Source of the DNA: CAYUNA01 sp047629355
GTDB lineage: Bacteria > Bacteroidota > Bacteroidia > Chitinophagales > Saprospiraceae
Direction: 5' to 3'
DNA length: 12,388 nucleotides
NCBI GenBank assembly: GCA_047629355.1
Contig: JBLHWU010000193.1
Location: 1 to 12,388, forward strand
Shown here: positions 6,359 through 12,388 of the stretch, in pieces
How the letters are laid out: each line of letters begins with the position of its first letter
Position numbering within the stretch: the first letter of the stretch is position 1
Program-made: the position numbers and the translations under genes
The notes under the pieces: model-generated
Databases searched by the model: none
What the model saw: only the letters and a program-made list of their open reading frames with translations
What the model was told of the DNA's origin: nothing

Positions 6359-7576
6359 TTAGAAATTTAAAATTCCCTTATTCCTGTGAAATAGTGTTCT
6401 CAATTTTAATTCAAAAAGTAGATTTTGCTCTTTGACTTCTTCTACATTAAAAAAGGGATTTGAGAACGTTTCTACCTTTGATTTATAAAATTGATAGGAT
6501 ATCAGAGGTTCGATGCTCACTTGATTGTTTAGAAAAATTTCCCACCCAACATACGGTAGATGATTGGAAACAGAAGAAGAAAAACGGCTTCTAAAGGTAT
6601 TTTGCCAATCCCAGCCAACTTTCACAATTGCCCGTTTTGGAAAAAAATATTGTACACTCATTCCTAAATCATATCCTAACATGTTTTCTAACCGATAAGT
6701 AAACGTATAATCTGTATTGGTAGAAAGCAAACCAGTCGTCAGCTGAATATACCATTTTTTATTAAGCGGCAAATAGGTATGAAATCCAGCTTTAATTCGG
6801 GAGACAGCGGAGTTCAGTTGAAAAAACGTTTGTCCTTCATTTTTATCTGCTTTAAATTCTACATAAAACACAAAATAGTCTCGAAAAAAATTTTGATATG
6901 ACCAATCTATCTGATCAAAAAGGTAAGTCTCTTGATTAAAATAAATAAAACCATTCAAATTCAAGCCAAAGCGAATGTTGTGGTCATTTAAATAATAATC
7001 AAATAAATCACCTTCAAATTCAAATGATTTTCCTGCATTTAAATAAAATTTCAAGCCAGAAAAATAGCGAATATCTGTATTTAAAATCGGGTCTTTTTGC
7101 AAAACAAATGGAAACTGAAACCAGTTTTCCCACGCTACATTCTTCGCAAAAAACCATTGAAATCCGGTGCCGACATAGGTTGCCAATTCGTCAATTCCTT
7201 CAAACCCATCATCTTGTTTTTGCTTAAAATAACTTCCGCTGAGTGACAAAAAAACTTGAATTCTCTTATAATTAACCCCATATTTCACATGTGGATTTAT
7301 TAGAAACTGTGTTGTCTCTATCTCAAATCCTTTTCCTAAGCTAGAAAACTTAAAATAAGACATACTCCCACCAACTGACCAATTTTTAGACAAAAAATAA
7401 TCTATATTAGGTGTGTTTAAAGCGAAAATACGTTTGAAGAAGGGAGTTGAATTGGATGAAATATCATATCTTAAAATGTTCAAATTACCAGTTAAACCGA
7501 TGCTTCCTTTCTCTATTTGTGCGCCTGCCAAAAGAGGAATTAGAAAGAGAAAAACAAGAAAAAAGCGTGATTTCAA
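6359..7576 (-). CDS. Outer-membrane beta-barrel protein of unknown function
   Basis: The 405-residue product begins with a clear signal peptide (M-K-S-R-F-F-L-V-F-L-F-L-I-P-L-L-A-G-A, cleavage after A19 before Q20). The rest is a long series of short alternating segments rich in Tyr, Phe, Trp and Asn, with turns such as N-G and D-N. It ends in a terminal Phe, as expected for a barrel folded by the BAM machinery. No ligand-binding, plug or enzymatic domain is recognisable. It is the last gene after rsmE and the DUF4159 gene, starting 12 nt after the DUF4159 stop, so the two are probably co-transcribed and may share a pathway. The family cannot be named from sequence alone. Confidence 0.82.
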   Translation of the reverse strand: MKSRFFLVFLFLIPLLAGAQIEKGSIGLTGNLNILRYDISSNSTPFFKRIFALNTPNIDYFLSKNWSVGGSMSYFKFSSLGKGFEIETTQFLINPHVKYGVNYKRIQVFLSLSGSYFKQKQDDGFEGIDELATYVGTGFQWFFAKNVAWENWFQFPFVLQKDPILNTDIRYFSGLKFYLNAGKSFEFEGDLFDYYLNDHNIRFGLNLNGFIYFNQETYLFDQIDWSYQNFFRDYFVFYVEFKADKNEGQTFFQLNSAVSRIKAGFHTYLPLNKKWYIQLTTGLLSTNTDYTFTYRLENMLGYDLGMSVQYFFPKRAIVKVGWDWQNTFRSRFSSSVSNHLPYVGWEIFLNNQVSIEPLISYQFYKSKVETFSNPFFNVEEVKEQNLLFELKLRTLFHRNKGILNF

Positions 7577-7588
7577 CTTTGGTTAATT

Positions 7589-8239
7589 TTACTGCTGAAA
7601 AGAAAATTGTACAATATTTGCTCCCATCTGCAATGCTTTTTGACGCAAATCTTCTGGGTCTTTGTGCACATCTTGATCTTCCCAACCATCGCCCAAATCA
7701 CTTTCAAACGAATAAAAACAAACCAAACGACCTTCCCAAATCAAGCCCAATCCAACAGGTGGCTTTTCATCGTGCTTGTGCACTTTAGGCAAGCCGTTTT
7801 TGAATTCAAATTTTTGATGGTAAATTTCATGCTCGAAAGGCAATTCCGTAAAGTTCAATTCAGGAAAAACCTTCTTCATAGCAGGACGCACATACGGGTC
7901 CATACCATAGTTGTCGTCAATGTGCAAGAAGCCACCACCAATCAGATAATTTCGCAAATTCTCTGCTTCCGCATCCGAAAAGACGACATTTCCGTGCCCC
8001 GTCATGTGCAACCAAGGATGGTTGTACAATTCTGCGCTACCGACTTCAACTTCGGCATATTCGGTAGAGAAATTCGTCCCTAATTTTTCATTACAAAAGT
8101 CTGCTAAATTAGGCAAAGCCGTTGGATTGGCATACCAATCTCCGCCACCATTGTATTTTAGCAAACCCATTTGTAACGAAGGGTTTGGAGTAGAAAAAGA
8201 GATTAAAAATAATGCTGTTAGAATTGATAAAAACTTCAT
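7589..8239 (-). CDS. Exported DUF4159 domain protein
   Basis: A 216-residue protein with a hydrophobic signal at 1-17 and a mature part matching DUF4159 as I know it: G-G-G-D-W-Y (31-36), L-H-M-T-G-H-G (77-83), the loop I-G-G-G-F-L-H-I-D-D-N-Y-G (100-112), an acidic and His-rich segment (134-157), and W-E-G-R-L (168-172). The G-G-G-F-L and D-D-N motifs resemble class I glutamine-amidotransferase-like folds, where such a domain often forms a ligand site without the catalytic Cys. Biochemical function is unknown. In many Bacteroidota and planctomycetes DUF4159 proteins occur near MoxR/VWA genes (from memory), but none is here. It follows rsmE by 57 nt, a gap mostly filled by a repeat, and precedes the beta-barrel gene by 12 nt. 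The ATG at 8239 is supported by the signal peptide. Confidence 0.88.
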   Translation of the reverse strand: MKFLSILTALFLISFSTPNPSLQMGLLKYNGGGDWYANPTALPNLADFCNEKLGTNFSTEYAEVEVGSAELYNHPWLHMTGHGNVVFSDAEAENLRNYLIGGGFLHIDDNYGMDPYVRPAMKKVFPELNFTELPFEHEIYHQKFEFKNGLPKVHKHDEKPPVGLGLIWEGRLVCFYSFESDLGDGWEDQDVHKDPEDLRQKALQMGANIVQFSFQQ

Positions 8240-8264
8240 TGAATTTTCTTTATTATTGGTTCGC

Positions 8265-8293
8265 CAGATTCCTCCACTTCGGTCGGAATGACA
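8265..8293. repeat. Single diverged copy of the 29-nt repeat
   Basis: The minus strand reads TGTCATTCCGACCGAAGTGG followed by AGGAATCTG. This matches the arms at 2187-2259 at 24 of 29 positions. It lies between the rsmE stop (8297) and the DUF4159 start, without the inverted partner seen at the other site. Confidence 0.75.
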
Positions 8294-8296
8294 AAA

Positions 8297-9004
8297 TTAG
8301 GAATTCATAAAATTGAGATAAGTACAAGCCACGATTCCCGCTGTCTCCGTTCGCAACCGACTTTCTCCTAAGGTAATGCTGCTAAAATCATGCTCAAAAG
8401 CCAATTGAATCTCCCGACTCGAAAAATCCCCTTCTGGTCCGATTAGTACCAGAACGTTATTCCCTTTTGGGTAGTTGTGTTTCAAGTCATTTTTTTCTCC
8501 ATCGGCACAGTGCGCGATGAATAATTCCTGATTTTCATTCGATGCATTTTTGATGAAAGCATCCAATTTTTGTGGCTCATTTAACTTCGGCAATTGCGCT
8601 TTTAAGGATTGTTTCATTGCAGAAACAAGCACTTTTTCGAGCCTATCCAATCGAATTTTTGTTCGTTCAGAATGGTCACATATAAGTGGTGTGATTTCAT
8701 CGATACCGATTTCTGTCGCCTTTTCTAAAAACCATTCCAGCCGCGCGATGTTTTTGGTAGGTGCGATGGCAATGTGGAGATGAAAGTTTCGTTTGGCAAA
8801 ATCAGGTTGGTGTTCTAAAATTCTGACCACACACTTTTTTTTGCCCGTTTCGTCAATTTCCCCTTTATAAAAACCGCCTTTTCCGTCAATAAATTGCACG
8901 AGGTCGCCCTCTTTTTTGCGCAAAACTTGCACACAGTGGCGCGCCTCTATTTCGTCGAAATGGGCAAATTCGCCGTTGATATTAGTTACGTAAAATAATT
9001 GCAT
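8297..9004 (-). CDS. rsmE: 16S rRNA (uracil-1498-N3)-methyltransferase RsmE
   Basis: RsmE methylates N3 of U1498 in 16S rRNA of the 30S subunit, using S-adenosylmethionine. The 235-residue length is typical. The N-terminal PUA-like part (1-70) has H-C-x-x-V-L-R (23-29) and F-I-D-G-K-G-G. The SPOUT domain follows with A-x-x-K (about 92-95), the segment E-K-A-T-E-I-G, and the knot motifs I-G-P-E-G-D-F (188-194) and L-G-E-S-R-L-R-T-E-T-A (212-222). The ATG at 9004 gives M-Q-L-F-Y-V, a usual start. It leads a minus-strand set with the DUF4159 and beta-barrel genes. The link to them may be positional only, since rsmE neighbours vary between genomes. The region upstream holds repeats and then divergent rseP, so its promoter lies in 9005-9075 or within the repeats. 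Confidence 0.96.
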   Translation of the reverse strand: MQLFYVTNINGEFAHFDEIEARHCVQVLRKKEGDLVQFIDGKGGFYKGEIDETGKKKCVVRILEHQPDFAKRNFHLHIAIAPTKNIARLEWFLEKATEIGIDEITPLICDHSERTKIRLDRLEKVLVSAMKQSLKAQLPKLNEPQKLDAFIKNASNENQELFIAHCADGEKNDLKHNYPKGNNVLVLIGPEGDFSSREIQLAFEHDFSSITLGESRLRTETAGIVACTYLNFMNS

Positions 9005-9074
9005 GGGTGCAAATGTATAAATAACTGCTGAAAAACAGCTGTTAAATAACGTGTAACAAAAGTTTATTTAAAAT

Positions 9075-9217
9075 GGTTCTTTGACAAATTCCGTGACTTT
9101 CAATAGAGCTTCGAGCTTCGAGAAACCTCCAAGCTTATAAAATTCTAGTGGTTGACGCTTTCGCAAAAGCTCCAACCACTATCGAAAATAATATTTTACG
9201 GGATTTCTCAAAGAACC
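9075..9217. repeat. Palindromic 143-bp insert with 20-bp inverted ends
   Basis: The ends GGTTCTTTGACAAATTCCGT (9075-9094) and ACGGGATTTCTCAAAGAACC (9198-9217) pair at 18 of 20 positions. Inside is a strong hairpin: AGTGGTTG (9147-9154) with CAACCACT (9173-9180), a 2x2 internal loop, then GCTTT/AAAGC around CGCA. It adjoins copy C of the 148-bp family and occupies the place where the tail of copy A would align, so it may be inserted in that copy. No target-site duplication is obvious. Confidence 0.6.
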
Positions 9218-9348
9218 TTTAAAATTTAAGCAGCGAGAAAATCGAAAGATTTTCTCGCTGCTCAAGATACAATGCGCGCTCCCCACGGCAGCGCGGGTAA
9301 GCTTATTGCTAATGAAAATGATTTGTAAAAATCATTTTTCATCCGCAA
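9218..9348 (-). repeat. Structured intergenic repeat, copy C (tail interrupted or replaced)
   Basis: Read on the minus strand from 9348: a long imperfect hairpin (9306-9324 with 9329-9348), a spacer, the GC hairpin GCGCTGCCG-TG-GGGAGCGC then GCATTGTAT, and the conserved tract GATTTTCTCGCTGCTT. In this copy the tract is the right half of a perfect 14-bp stem (9230-9243 with 9248-9261) with a four-base loop. The 3' part ending in GTTTACACA in the other copies is missing; the palindromic segment 9075-9217 takes its place. Confidence 0.68.
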
Positions 9349-9538
9349 ACTCCTCTTGTTTAAATTCAAGACAACTTTTGTTATTCGGTATTAATTTAAA
9401 AAAAGCCGTTATTGAACTATTAAATCTGACGACTAATCGGATTTTTGTTACCAATTCCGCCTTTAAGGGATTACATTTGCGGTCGTTTTTAAAAATTGTG
9501 TTAAAGTATTTAGATGTTAATCTACTCTATTAAGCAAG

Positions 9539-9712
9539 ATGACACCGACACTTCAGCACATAAACACATTAAGGGAGTTTGAAAAAAATAAGCTACCCAA
9601 GATGACGCAGCTATTTTTTCTTTTAAAGATGTTAAAAAAAGCGAGCATAACTGGTTATTTAAGACTTTTTTTTAGCATTTTTAAAAGGGAAAAGAGCAAG
9701 TCAGATGGGTAG
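9539..9712 (+). CDS. Doubtful small basic ORF upstream of rseP (57 aa)
   Basis: ATG at 9539 to TAG at 9710-9712 encodes a 57-residue basic peptide with an amphipathic middle (T-L-R-E-F-E-K-N-K-L-P-K-M then L-F-F-L-L-K-M-L-K-K) and a Lys/Ser tail. No family is recognised and no ribosome binding site is visible. It fills most of the otherwise empty stretch between copy C and rseP; 9349-9538 shows nothing beyond AT-rich DNA. Chance occurrence in this base composition is quite possible. Confidence 0.25.
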   Translation: MTPTLQHINTLREFEKNKLPKMTQLFFLLKMLKKASITGYLRLFFSIFKREKSKSDG

Positions 9713-9753
9713 GTTATTTTTCACAAATTCCCTAACACACAAAAAGAAATTAA

Positions 9754-11088
9754 ATGGATGTTTTAGTGATGGCAGGACAACTCATTTTGAGTTTGTCAAT
9801 CTTGGTTATTTTACACGAAATGGGGCACTTCTTTCCAGCCAAATGGTTTGGGATGAGAGTGGAGAAGTTTTACCTCTTTTTCGACCCTTATTTTGAAATT
9901 TTCAAAACAGAATATAAAGGGACAGAATATGGTGTCGGATGGTTGCCCTTGGGTGGTTATGTGAAGATTGCCGGGATGATGGACGAAAGTTTTGATACCG
10001 AACAACTCGAATCTGAACCAGAAGAATGGGAATTTCGCGCAAAACCAGCGTGGCAGCGACTGATCGTCATGGTTGGTGGTGTGACGGTTAATTTCATCCT
10101 TGGATTTTTGATTTATTGGATGTTGACTTGGCACTATGGCAGTCAATATTTACCAACTCAAAACGCAGAATTTGGCGTCGCAACCGATTCGTTAGGACAA
10201 GTAATGGGACTTCGAGACGGCGATTTACCTTTGGCGGTAGGTGATTTAGAAATGGATAAATTGAGTGCGGGAACCGCAAAAATCGAAATTATTATCAACG
10301 GTGCGCGTAGCTTAACGGTGCAACGAAATGGTCGAAAAGAAGTCTTGACGATTAGTGATGAAATAGCGGGTGATTTGTCGAAATATGAAAACAATAAAGC
10401 GACTTTGTACGCTGCTCGTTTTCCATTTGTTGTGGCAGAAGAATTTCCTGATGACAGTCCTGCAAAGGAAGCTGGAATAAAGTCTGGTGATAAAATTTTG
10501 ACACTAAACGGGACGCCAACGCCTTATTTCCATGAGTTTAGCAAAAAAATTCGCGGTAAGGATATGACACCTGAACAGCCAGTCGTTGTTCAAGTTCAAC
10601 GAGGAAACGATACCTTAGATTTCAAATTTAATACTTCTAAACAAGGGTTAATTGGTGCAGGTGTTGTGCCTTTGAAAACTAAAATAGAAACTTATAACCT
10701 TGGCGAATCTGTGCCGATTGCCTGGGATAGAAGCATCGGATTTTTGAGTACCCAAATCAAGGCCTTCGGGAAAATGTTTTCGGGTGAATTGAAAGCGAAA
10801 GATAATCTTGGTAGTTTTTTGACCATTGGAAAACAGTTTGGTGGCACTTGGATTTGGCAGCGTTTCTGGGAACTGACAGCGGCTTTGTCCTTGATTTTAG
10901 GTTTTATCAATATCCTACCGATTCCAATGTTGGATGGTGGTCATGTGATGTTTTTATTGTATGAAATCGTCGCTGGACGCAAGCCGAATGAGAAATTTCA
11001 AGAATATACCAGTTATGCAGGTTTTGCGGCATTGATTGGCTTGATGATTTATGCAATTGGCTTAGATATTTGGAGAAACCTCTTTTAA
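9754..11088 (+). CDS. rseP: RseP-type site-2 intramembrane zinc protease (M50)
   Basis: RseP cleaves single-span substrates within the inner membrane, classically the anti-sigma factor RseA and remnant signal peptides. In Bacteroidota the substrate may be a FecR-like anti-sigma factor. The 444-residue protein has H-E-M-G-H at 21-25 in the first membrane helix (zinc ligands H21, H25; catalytic E22) and the second metal motif N-I-L-P-I-P-M-L-D-G-G with D394 in the third helix. Membrane spans are near 8-28, 103-126, 365-388 and 424-441. Between spans 2 and 3 lies a periplasmic part with one clear PDZ domain (about 225-300, S-P-A-K-E-A-G-I-K-S-G-D-K-I-L) and a degenerate one before it. The W-L-P-L-G-G-Y-V-K segment after the first helix is typical. 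The usual upstream neighbour dxr is absent. The ATG at 9754 is preferred over the Met at residue 6. Confidence 0.96.
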   Translation: MDVLVMAGQLILSLSILVILHEMGHFFPAKWFGMRVEKFYLFFDPYFEIFKTEYKGTEYGVGWLPLGGYVKIAGMMDESFDTEQLESEPEEWEFRAKPAWQRLIVMVGGVTVNFILGFLIYWMLTWHYGSQYLPTQNAEFGVATDSLGQVMGLRDGDLPLAVGDLEMDKLSAGTAKIEIIINGARSLTVQRNGRKEVLTISDEIAGDLSKYENNKATLYAARFPFVVAEEFPDDSPAKEAGIKSGDKILTLNGTPTPYFHEFSKKIRGKDMTPEQPVVVQVQRGNDTLDFKFNTSKQGLIGAGVVPLKTKIETYNLGESVPIAWDRSIGFLSTQIKAFGKMFSGELKAKDNLGSFLTIGKQFGGTWIWQRFWELTAALSLILGFINILPIPMLDGGHVMFLLYEIVAGRKPNEKFQEYTSYAGFAALIGLMIYAIGLDIWRNLF

Positions 11089-11236
11089 TGATTAATGGTT
11101 AAGTAACCGGTAGTAATTAATCAGGTAAAATTTTTAGACAAGATTTTACCTGATTAATTACTACGCGTTACTTAATGGTGAGGGTTTAAGAAACGCTCGC
11201 CATTAACCATTAATCCCTAACCATTAACCATTAAAA
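11083..11236. repeat. Long nested palindrome filling the rseP-hscB spacer
   Basis: The core arms are a perfect 22-bp match (11110-11131 with 11143-11164, starting GTAGTAATTAATCAGGTA). After a 2-nt mismatch, 9 more pairs follow (TTAAGTAAC 11099-11107 with GTTACTTAA 11167-11175). An outer arm TTTTAATGATTAATGGTT (11083-11100), which includes the rseP stop, also matches the reverse of the AACCATTAACCATTAAAA tract (11219-11236) just before the hscB ATG at all but one or two positions. A second hairpin (AATGGTGAG...CTCGCCATT, 11174-11204) sits between. Such a structure could slow or end transcription from rseP into hscB. Confidence 0.8.
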
Positions 11237-11761
11237 ATGAACTACTTCGAGTTTTACAATATTCCTATTTCTTTCAAGGTTGATGCCTCAACTTTGAAAC
11301 GCACTTTTTATAAAAAGAGTAAAGATTATCATCCAGATTTTTTTACCTTAGAATCTGAAGAGAAGCAAGCGGAGGTTTTGGAATTATCTACTTTAAATAA
11401 TGAAGCCTATCAAACGTTAACTGATTTTGATACGCGGATGAAATATGTTTTGGATTTGAAGGGGGTTTTAGAAGAGGAAGGAAAGAACAGTATTCCCCAA
11501 GAGTTCCTGATGGAGATGATGGAGATTAATGAGGGCATCATGGAGTTGGAATTTGATTTTGAGGAAACAACCTACCAAAACACCAAAAAATCAGTAGAAG
11601 CTCTTGACAATCAACTACTTAAATCCGTCCAAAGCATTGTTGAGCACTACGATGATACGGCGGATAATGAAGCGGATTTAAATAAAATGAAACTTTTTTT
11701 CAAAAAAAGACGATATTTGTTGCGGATATTCAAAAATCTTTCTAAATTTGCGTCCGCTTAG
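11237..11761 (+). CDS. hscB: Fe-S assembly J-domain co-chaperone HscB
   Basis: HscB delivers the scaffold IscU to the Hsp70 HscA (or DnaK) and stimulates its ATPase during iron-sulfur cluster transfer in the cytoplasm. The 174-residue product matches family size. An N-terminal J domain (about 1-72) carries the required H-P-D at 32-34, preceded by a basic helix (L-K-R-T-F-Y-K-K-S-K) and followed by a long helix containing N-x-A-Y-x-T-L. The C-terminal three-helix domain (about 85-170) opens with P-Q-E-F-L-M-E-M-M-E and is rich in Glu, as expected for the IscU-binding part. No isc or suf genes are near, so it stands alone after rseP, separated by a large palindrome. The start is directly after that palindrome. 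No competing start is likely, since M-N-Y-F-E-F-Y-N-I-P begins the J domain normally. Confidence 0.93.
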   Translation: MNYFEFYNIPISFKVDASTLKRTFYKKSKDYHPDFFTLESEEKQAEVLELSTLNNEAYQTLTDFDTRMKYVLDLKGVLEEEGKNSIPQEFLMEMMEINEGIMELEFDFEETTYQNTKKSVEALDNQLLKSVQSIVEHYDDTADNEADLNKMKLFFKKRRYLLRIFKNLSKFASA

Positions 11762-11849
11762 GGAAATAGCTTATAAAACAAGCTTAGTTTTCGCTTTAGT
11801 TTTCTAACCGAAGTGAAAAAATTCTACCAAATTTCCCAATAAAAGCAAT

Positions 11850-11931
11850 GCCCTTGTGGCGGAACTGGTAGACGCGCTGGATTCAAAATCCAGTATCTTC
11901 GGATGTGGGGGTTCGATTCCCCCCGAGGGTA
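11850..11931 (+). tRNA. tRNA-Leu (anticodon CAA)
   Basis: The acceptor stem GCCCTTG pairs with CGAGGGT (with G-U at the first and sixth pairs), followed by discriminator A at 11931. The anticodon stem CTGGA/TCCAG (11877-11881 / 11889-11893) encloses TTCAAAA, giving anticodon CAA at 11884-11886, which reads UUG. A short class II variable arm (CTTCGG region) and the T arm GGGGG-TTCGATT-CCCCC follow. The CCA end is not encoded (ACGA follows). It lies 88 nt after hscB and has its own terminator. Confidence 0.97.
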
Positions 11932-11942
11932 CGAAAGTACTT

Positions 11943-11978
11943 AAAAGCCTTGTAATCATATGATTATGAGGCTTTTTT
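11943..11978 (+). terminator. Rho-independent terminator of tRNA-Leu
   Basis: AAAAGCCT (11943-11950) pairs with AGGCTTTT (11969-11976). After a TG/TG mismatch, the stem continues through the self-complementary TAATCATATGATTA. A T6 run (11973-11978) closes the right arm. It starts 12 nt after the tRNA. Confidence 0.88.
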
Positions 11979-12028
11979 AATGCCCAAAACTACCTACTAA
12001 GACCCTTCCAAATTCACTTGTTTTCAAA

Positions 12029-12070
12029 AAGTGACAAACAAAAGTGACAAACAAACGGTAATTTTTACCG
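12029..12070. repeat. 13-bp tandem repeat and small hairpin downstream of tRNA-Leu
   Basis: AAGTGACAAACAA occurs twice in tandem (12029-12041, 12042-12054), followed by the hairpin CGGTAA-TTT-TTACCG (12056-12070). No open reading frame of useful length covers it. Such arrays near tRNA 3' ends can be recombinase or regulator sites, but no integrase gene and no second copy of the tRNA end is in view. Confidence 0.5.
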
Positions 12071-12135
12071 TCTAAGACAAAATTACGTTTTTTATTTTTA
12101 ACCAAAAAATCGTGAGAATTTTAAACCGAAAACTT

Positions 12136-12170
12136 AAAGGGATATTGATTTAGTTCAATATCCCTTTTTT
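12136..12170 (+). terminator. Strong intrinsic terminator with no assigned gene
   Basis: AAAGGGATATTGA (12136-12148) pairs perfectly with TCAATATCCCTTT (12155-12167) around TTTAGT, followed by a T run to 12170. No coding region lies between the tRNA terminator and this one, so it may end a small RNA starting after 11980. On the minus strand it could equally end something entering from the right. Confidence 0.72.
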
Positions 12171-12292
12171 ACTTTTATTATTCTTTCCAATTCTATTTAA
12201 ACATTATTAATGTGTAGATTTTAAAAGCACTTTTTGAAGAAATAAAATAATGTAAATTACAATAAAATGACAAAAAGACAGAAAACTAAATA

Positions 12293-12361
12293 CTATGGAC
12301 TAAAAGTCCATAGGTTTAAATAATAGCGACTAAAAGTCGCACAGGTTTCGGCTTAAGCCGA
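12293..12361. repeat. Array of three REP-like hairpins at the right edge
   Basis: Three short dyads follow each other: CTATGGACT-AAA-AGTCCATAG (12293-12313), GCGACT-AAA-AGTCGC (12326-12340) and TCGGCTTAAGCCGA (12348-12361). The first two share the ACT-AAA-AGT centre with different but fully paired outer bases, and each is followed by AGGTTT. The array may continue beyond the window. The rest of 12171-12292 is AT-rich DNA with no gene visible. Confidence 0.72.
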
Positions 12362-12388
12362 CTAAAGAAGTAAACTGCAAGTTCATTG

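Noticed and set aside
7607..8083. Plus-strand frames of 113 to 158 codons around 7447-8083
   Set aside because: They lie antisense to the clear DUF4159 and beta-barrel genes and have no domain of their own.
9306..9533. Plus-strand 75-codon frame
   Set aside because: It begins inside the long hairpin of repeat copy C and shows no protein-like features or family match.
11762..11849. Possible terminator after hscB (TTTTCGCTT...AAGTGAAAA)
   Set aside because: The stem is weak, with a G-T pair and no T-run after it; not strong enough to call.
12293..12361. Possible CRISPR array at the right edge
   Set aside because: The repeat units are short, unequal in sequence and spaced by 8 to 12 nt, without uniform repeats or unique spacers of 30 nt or more; REP-like hairpins explain them better.

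Overview
The window looks like chromosome of a member of the phylum Bacteroidota, probably near the Saprospiria. Supporting signs are the AT-rich DNA, the absence of Shine-Dalgarno sequences before almost every start, a Bacteroidota-type RseP, a stand-alone HscB, a DUF4159 protein beside an outer-membrane beta-barrel, and spacers packed with hairpin repeats. The placement is inferred from protein character and was not tested by a search.

Layout, left to right. 1-157: minus-strand 5' fragment of a transposase-like gene, frameshifted and cut by the edge. 158-822: repeat-rich spacer plus a possible 55-aa membrane ORF. 823-2750 (minus): TRAP transporter genes dctQ then dctM, with no dctP in view. 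2751-3343: spacer made largely of hairpin repeats. 3344-5239 (plus): lipoprotein M1 aminopeptidase of the leukotriene-A4-hydrolase type. 5240-5460: two related dyad repeats. 5461-6219 (plus): FabG-like SDR oxidoreductase. 6359-9004 (minus): likely operon rsmE, DUF4159 gene, beta-barrel gene. 9005-9753: spacer with repeats and a doubtful 57-aa ORF. 9754-11088 (plus): rseP. 11089-11236: a long nested palindrome. 11237-11761 (plus): hscB. 11850-11931 (plus): tRNA-Leu(CAA) and terminator. 11980-12388: a 13-bp tandem repeat, a strong terminator and three REP-like hairpins running to the edge.

The genes are mostly housekeeping or ordinary transport and show no defence or biosynthetic system. DctQ and DctM form the membrane part of one importer. 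RsmE, RseP, HscB and the tRNA serve ribosome modification, envelope proteolysis, Fe-S assembly and translation.

The unusual content lies between the genes. A roughly 148-bp structured repeat occurs three times (196-343, 3067-3214, 9218-9348) with paired base changes in its stems. Other families are a cluster of mini-hairpins with three-base loops, a 29-nt repeat that supplies the C terminus of DctQ, and large dyads filling the spacers of two co-directional gene pairs. No previously undescribed protein system is evident; the 148-bp family is the best candidate for something new.
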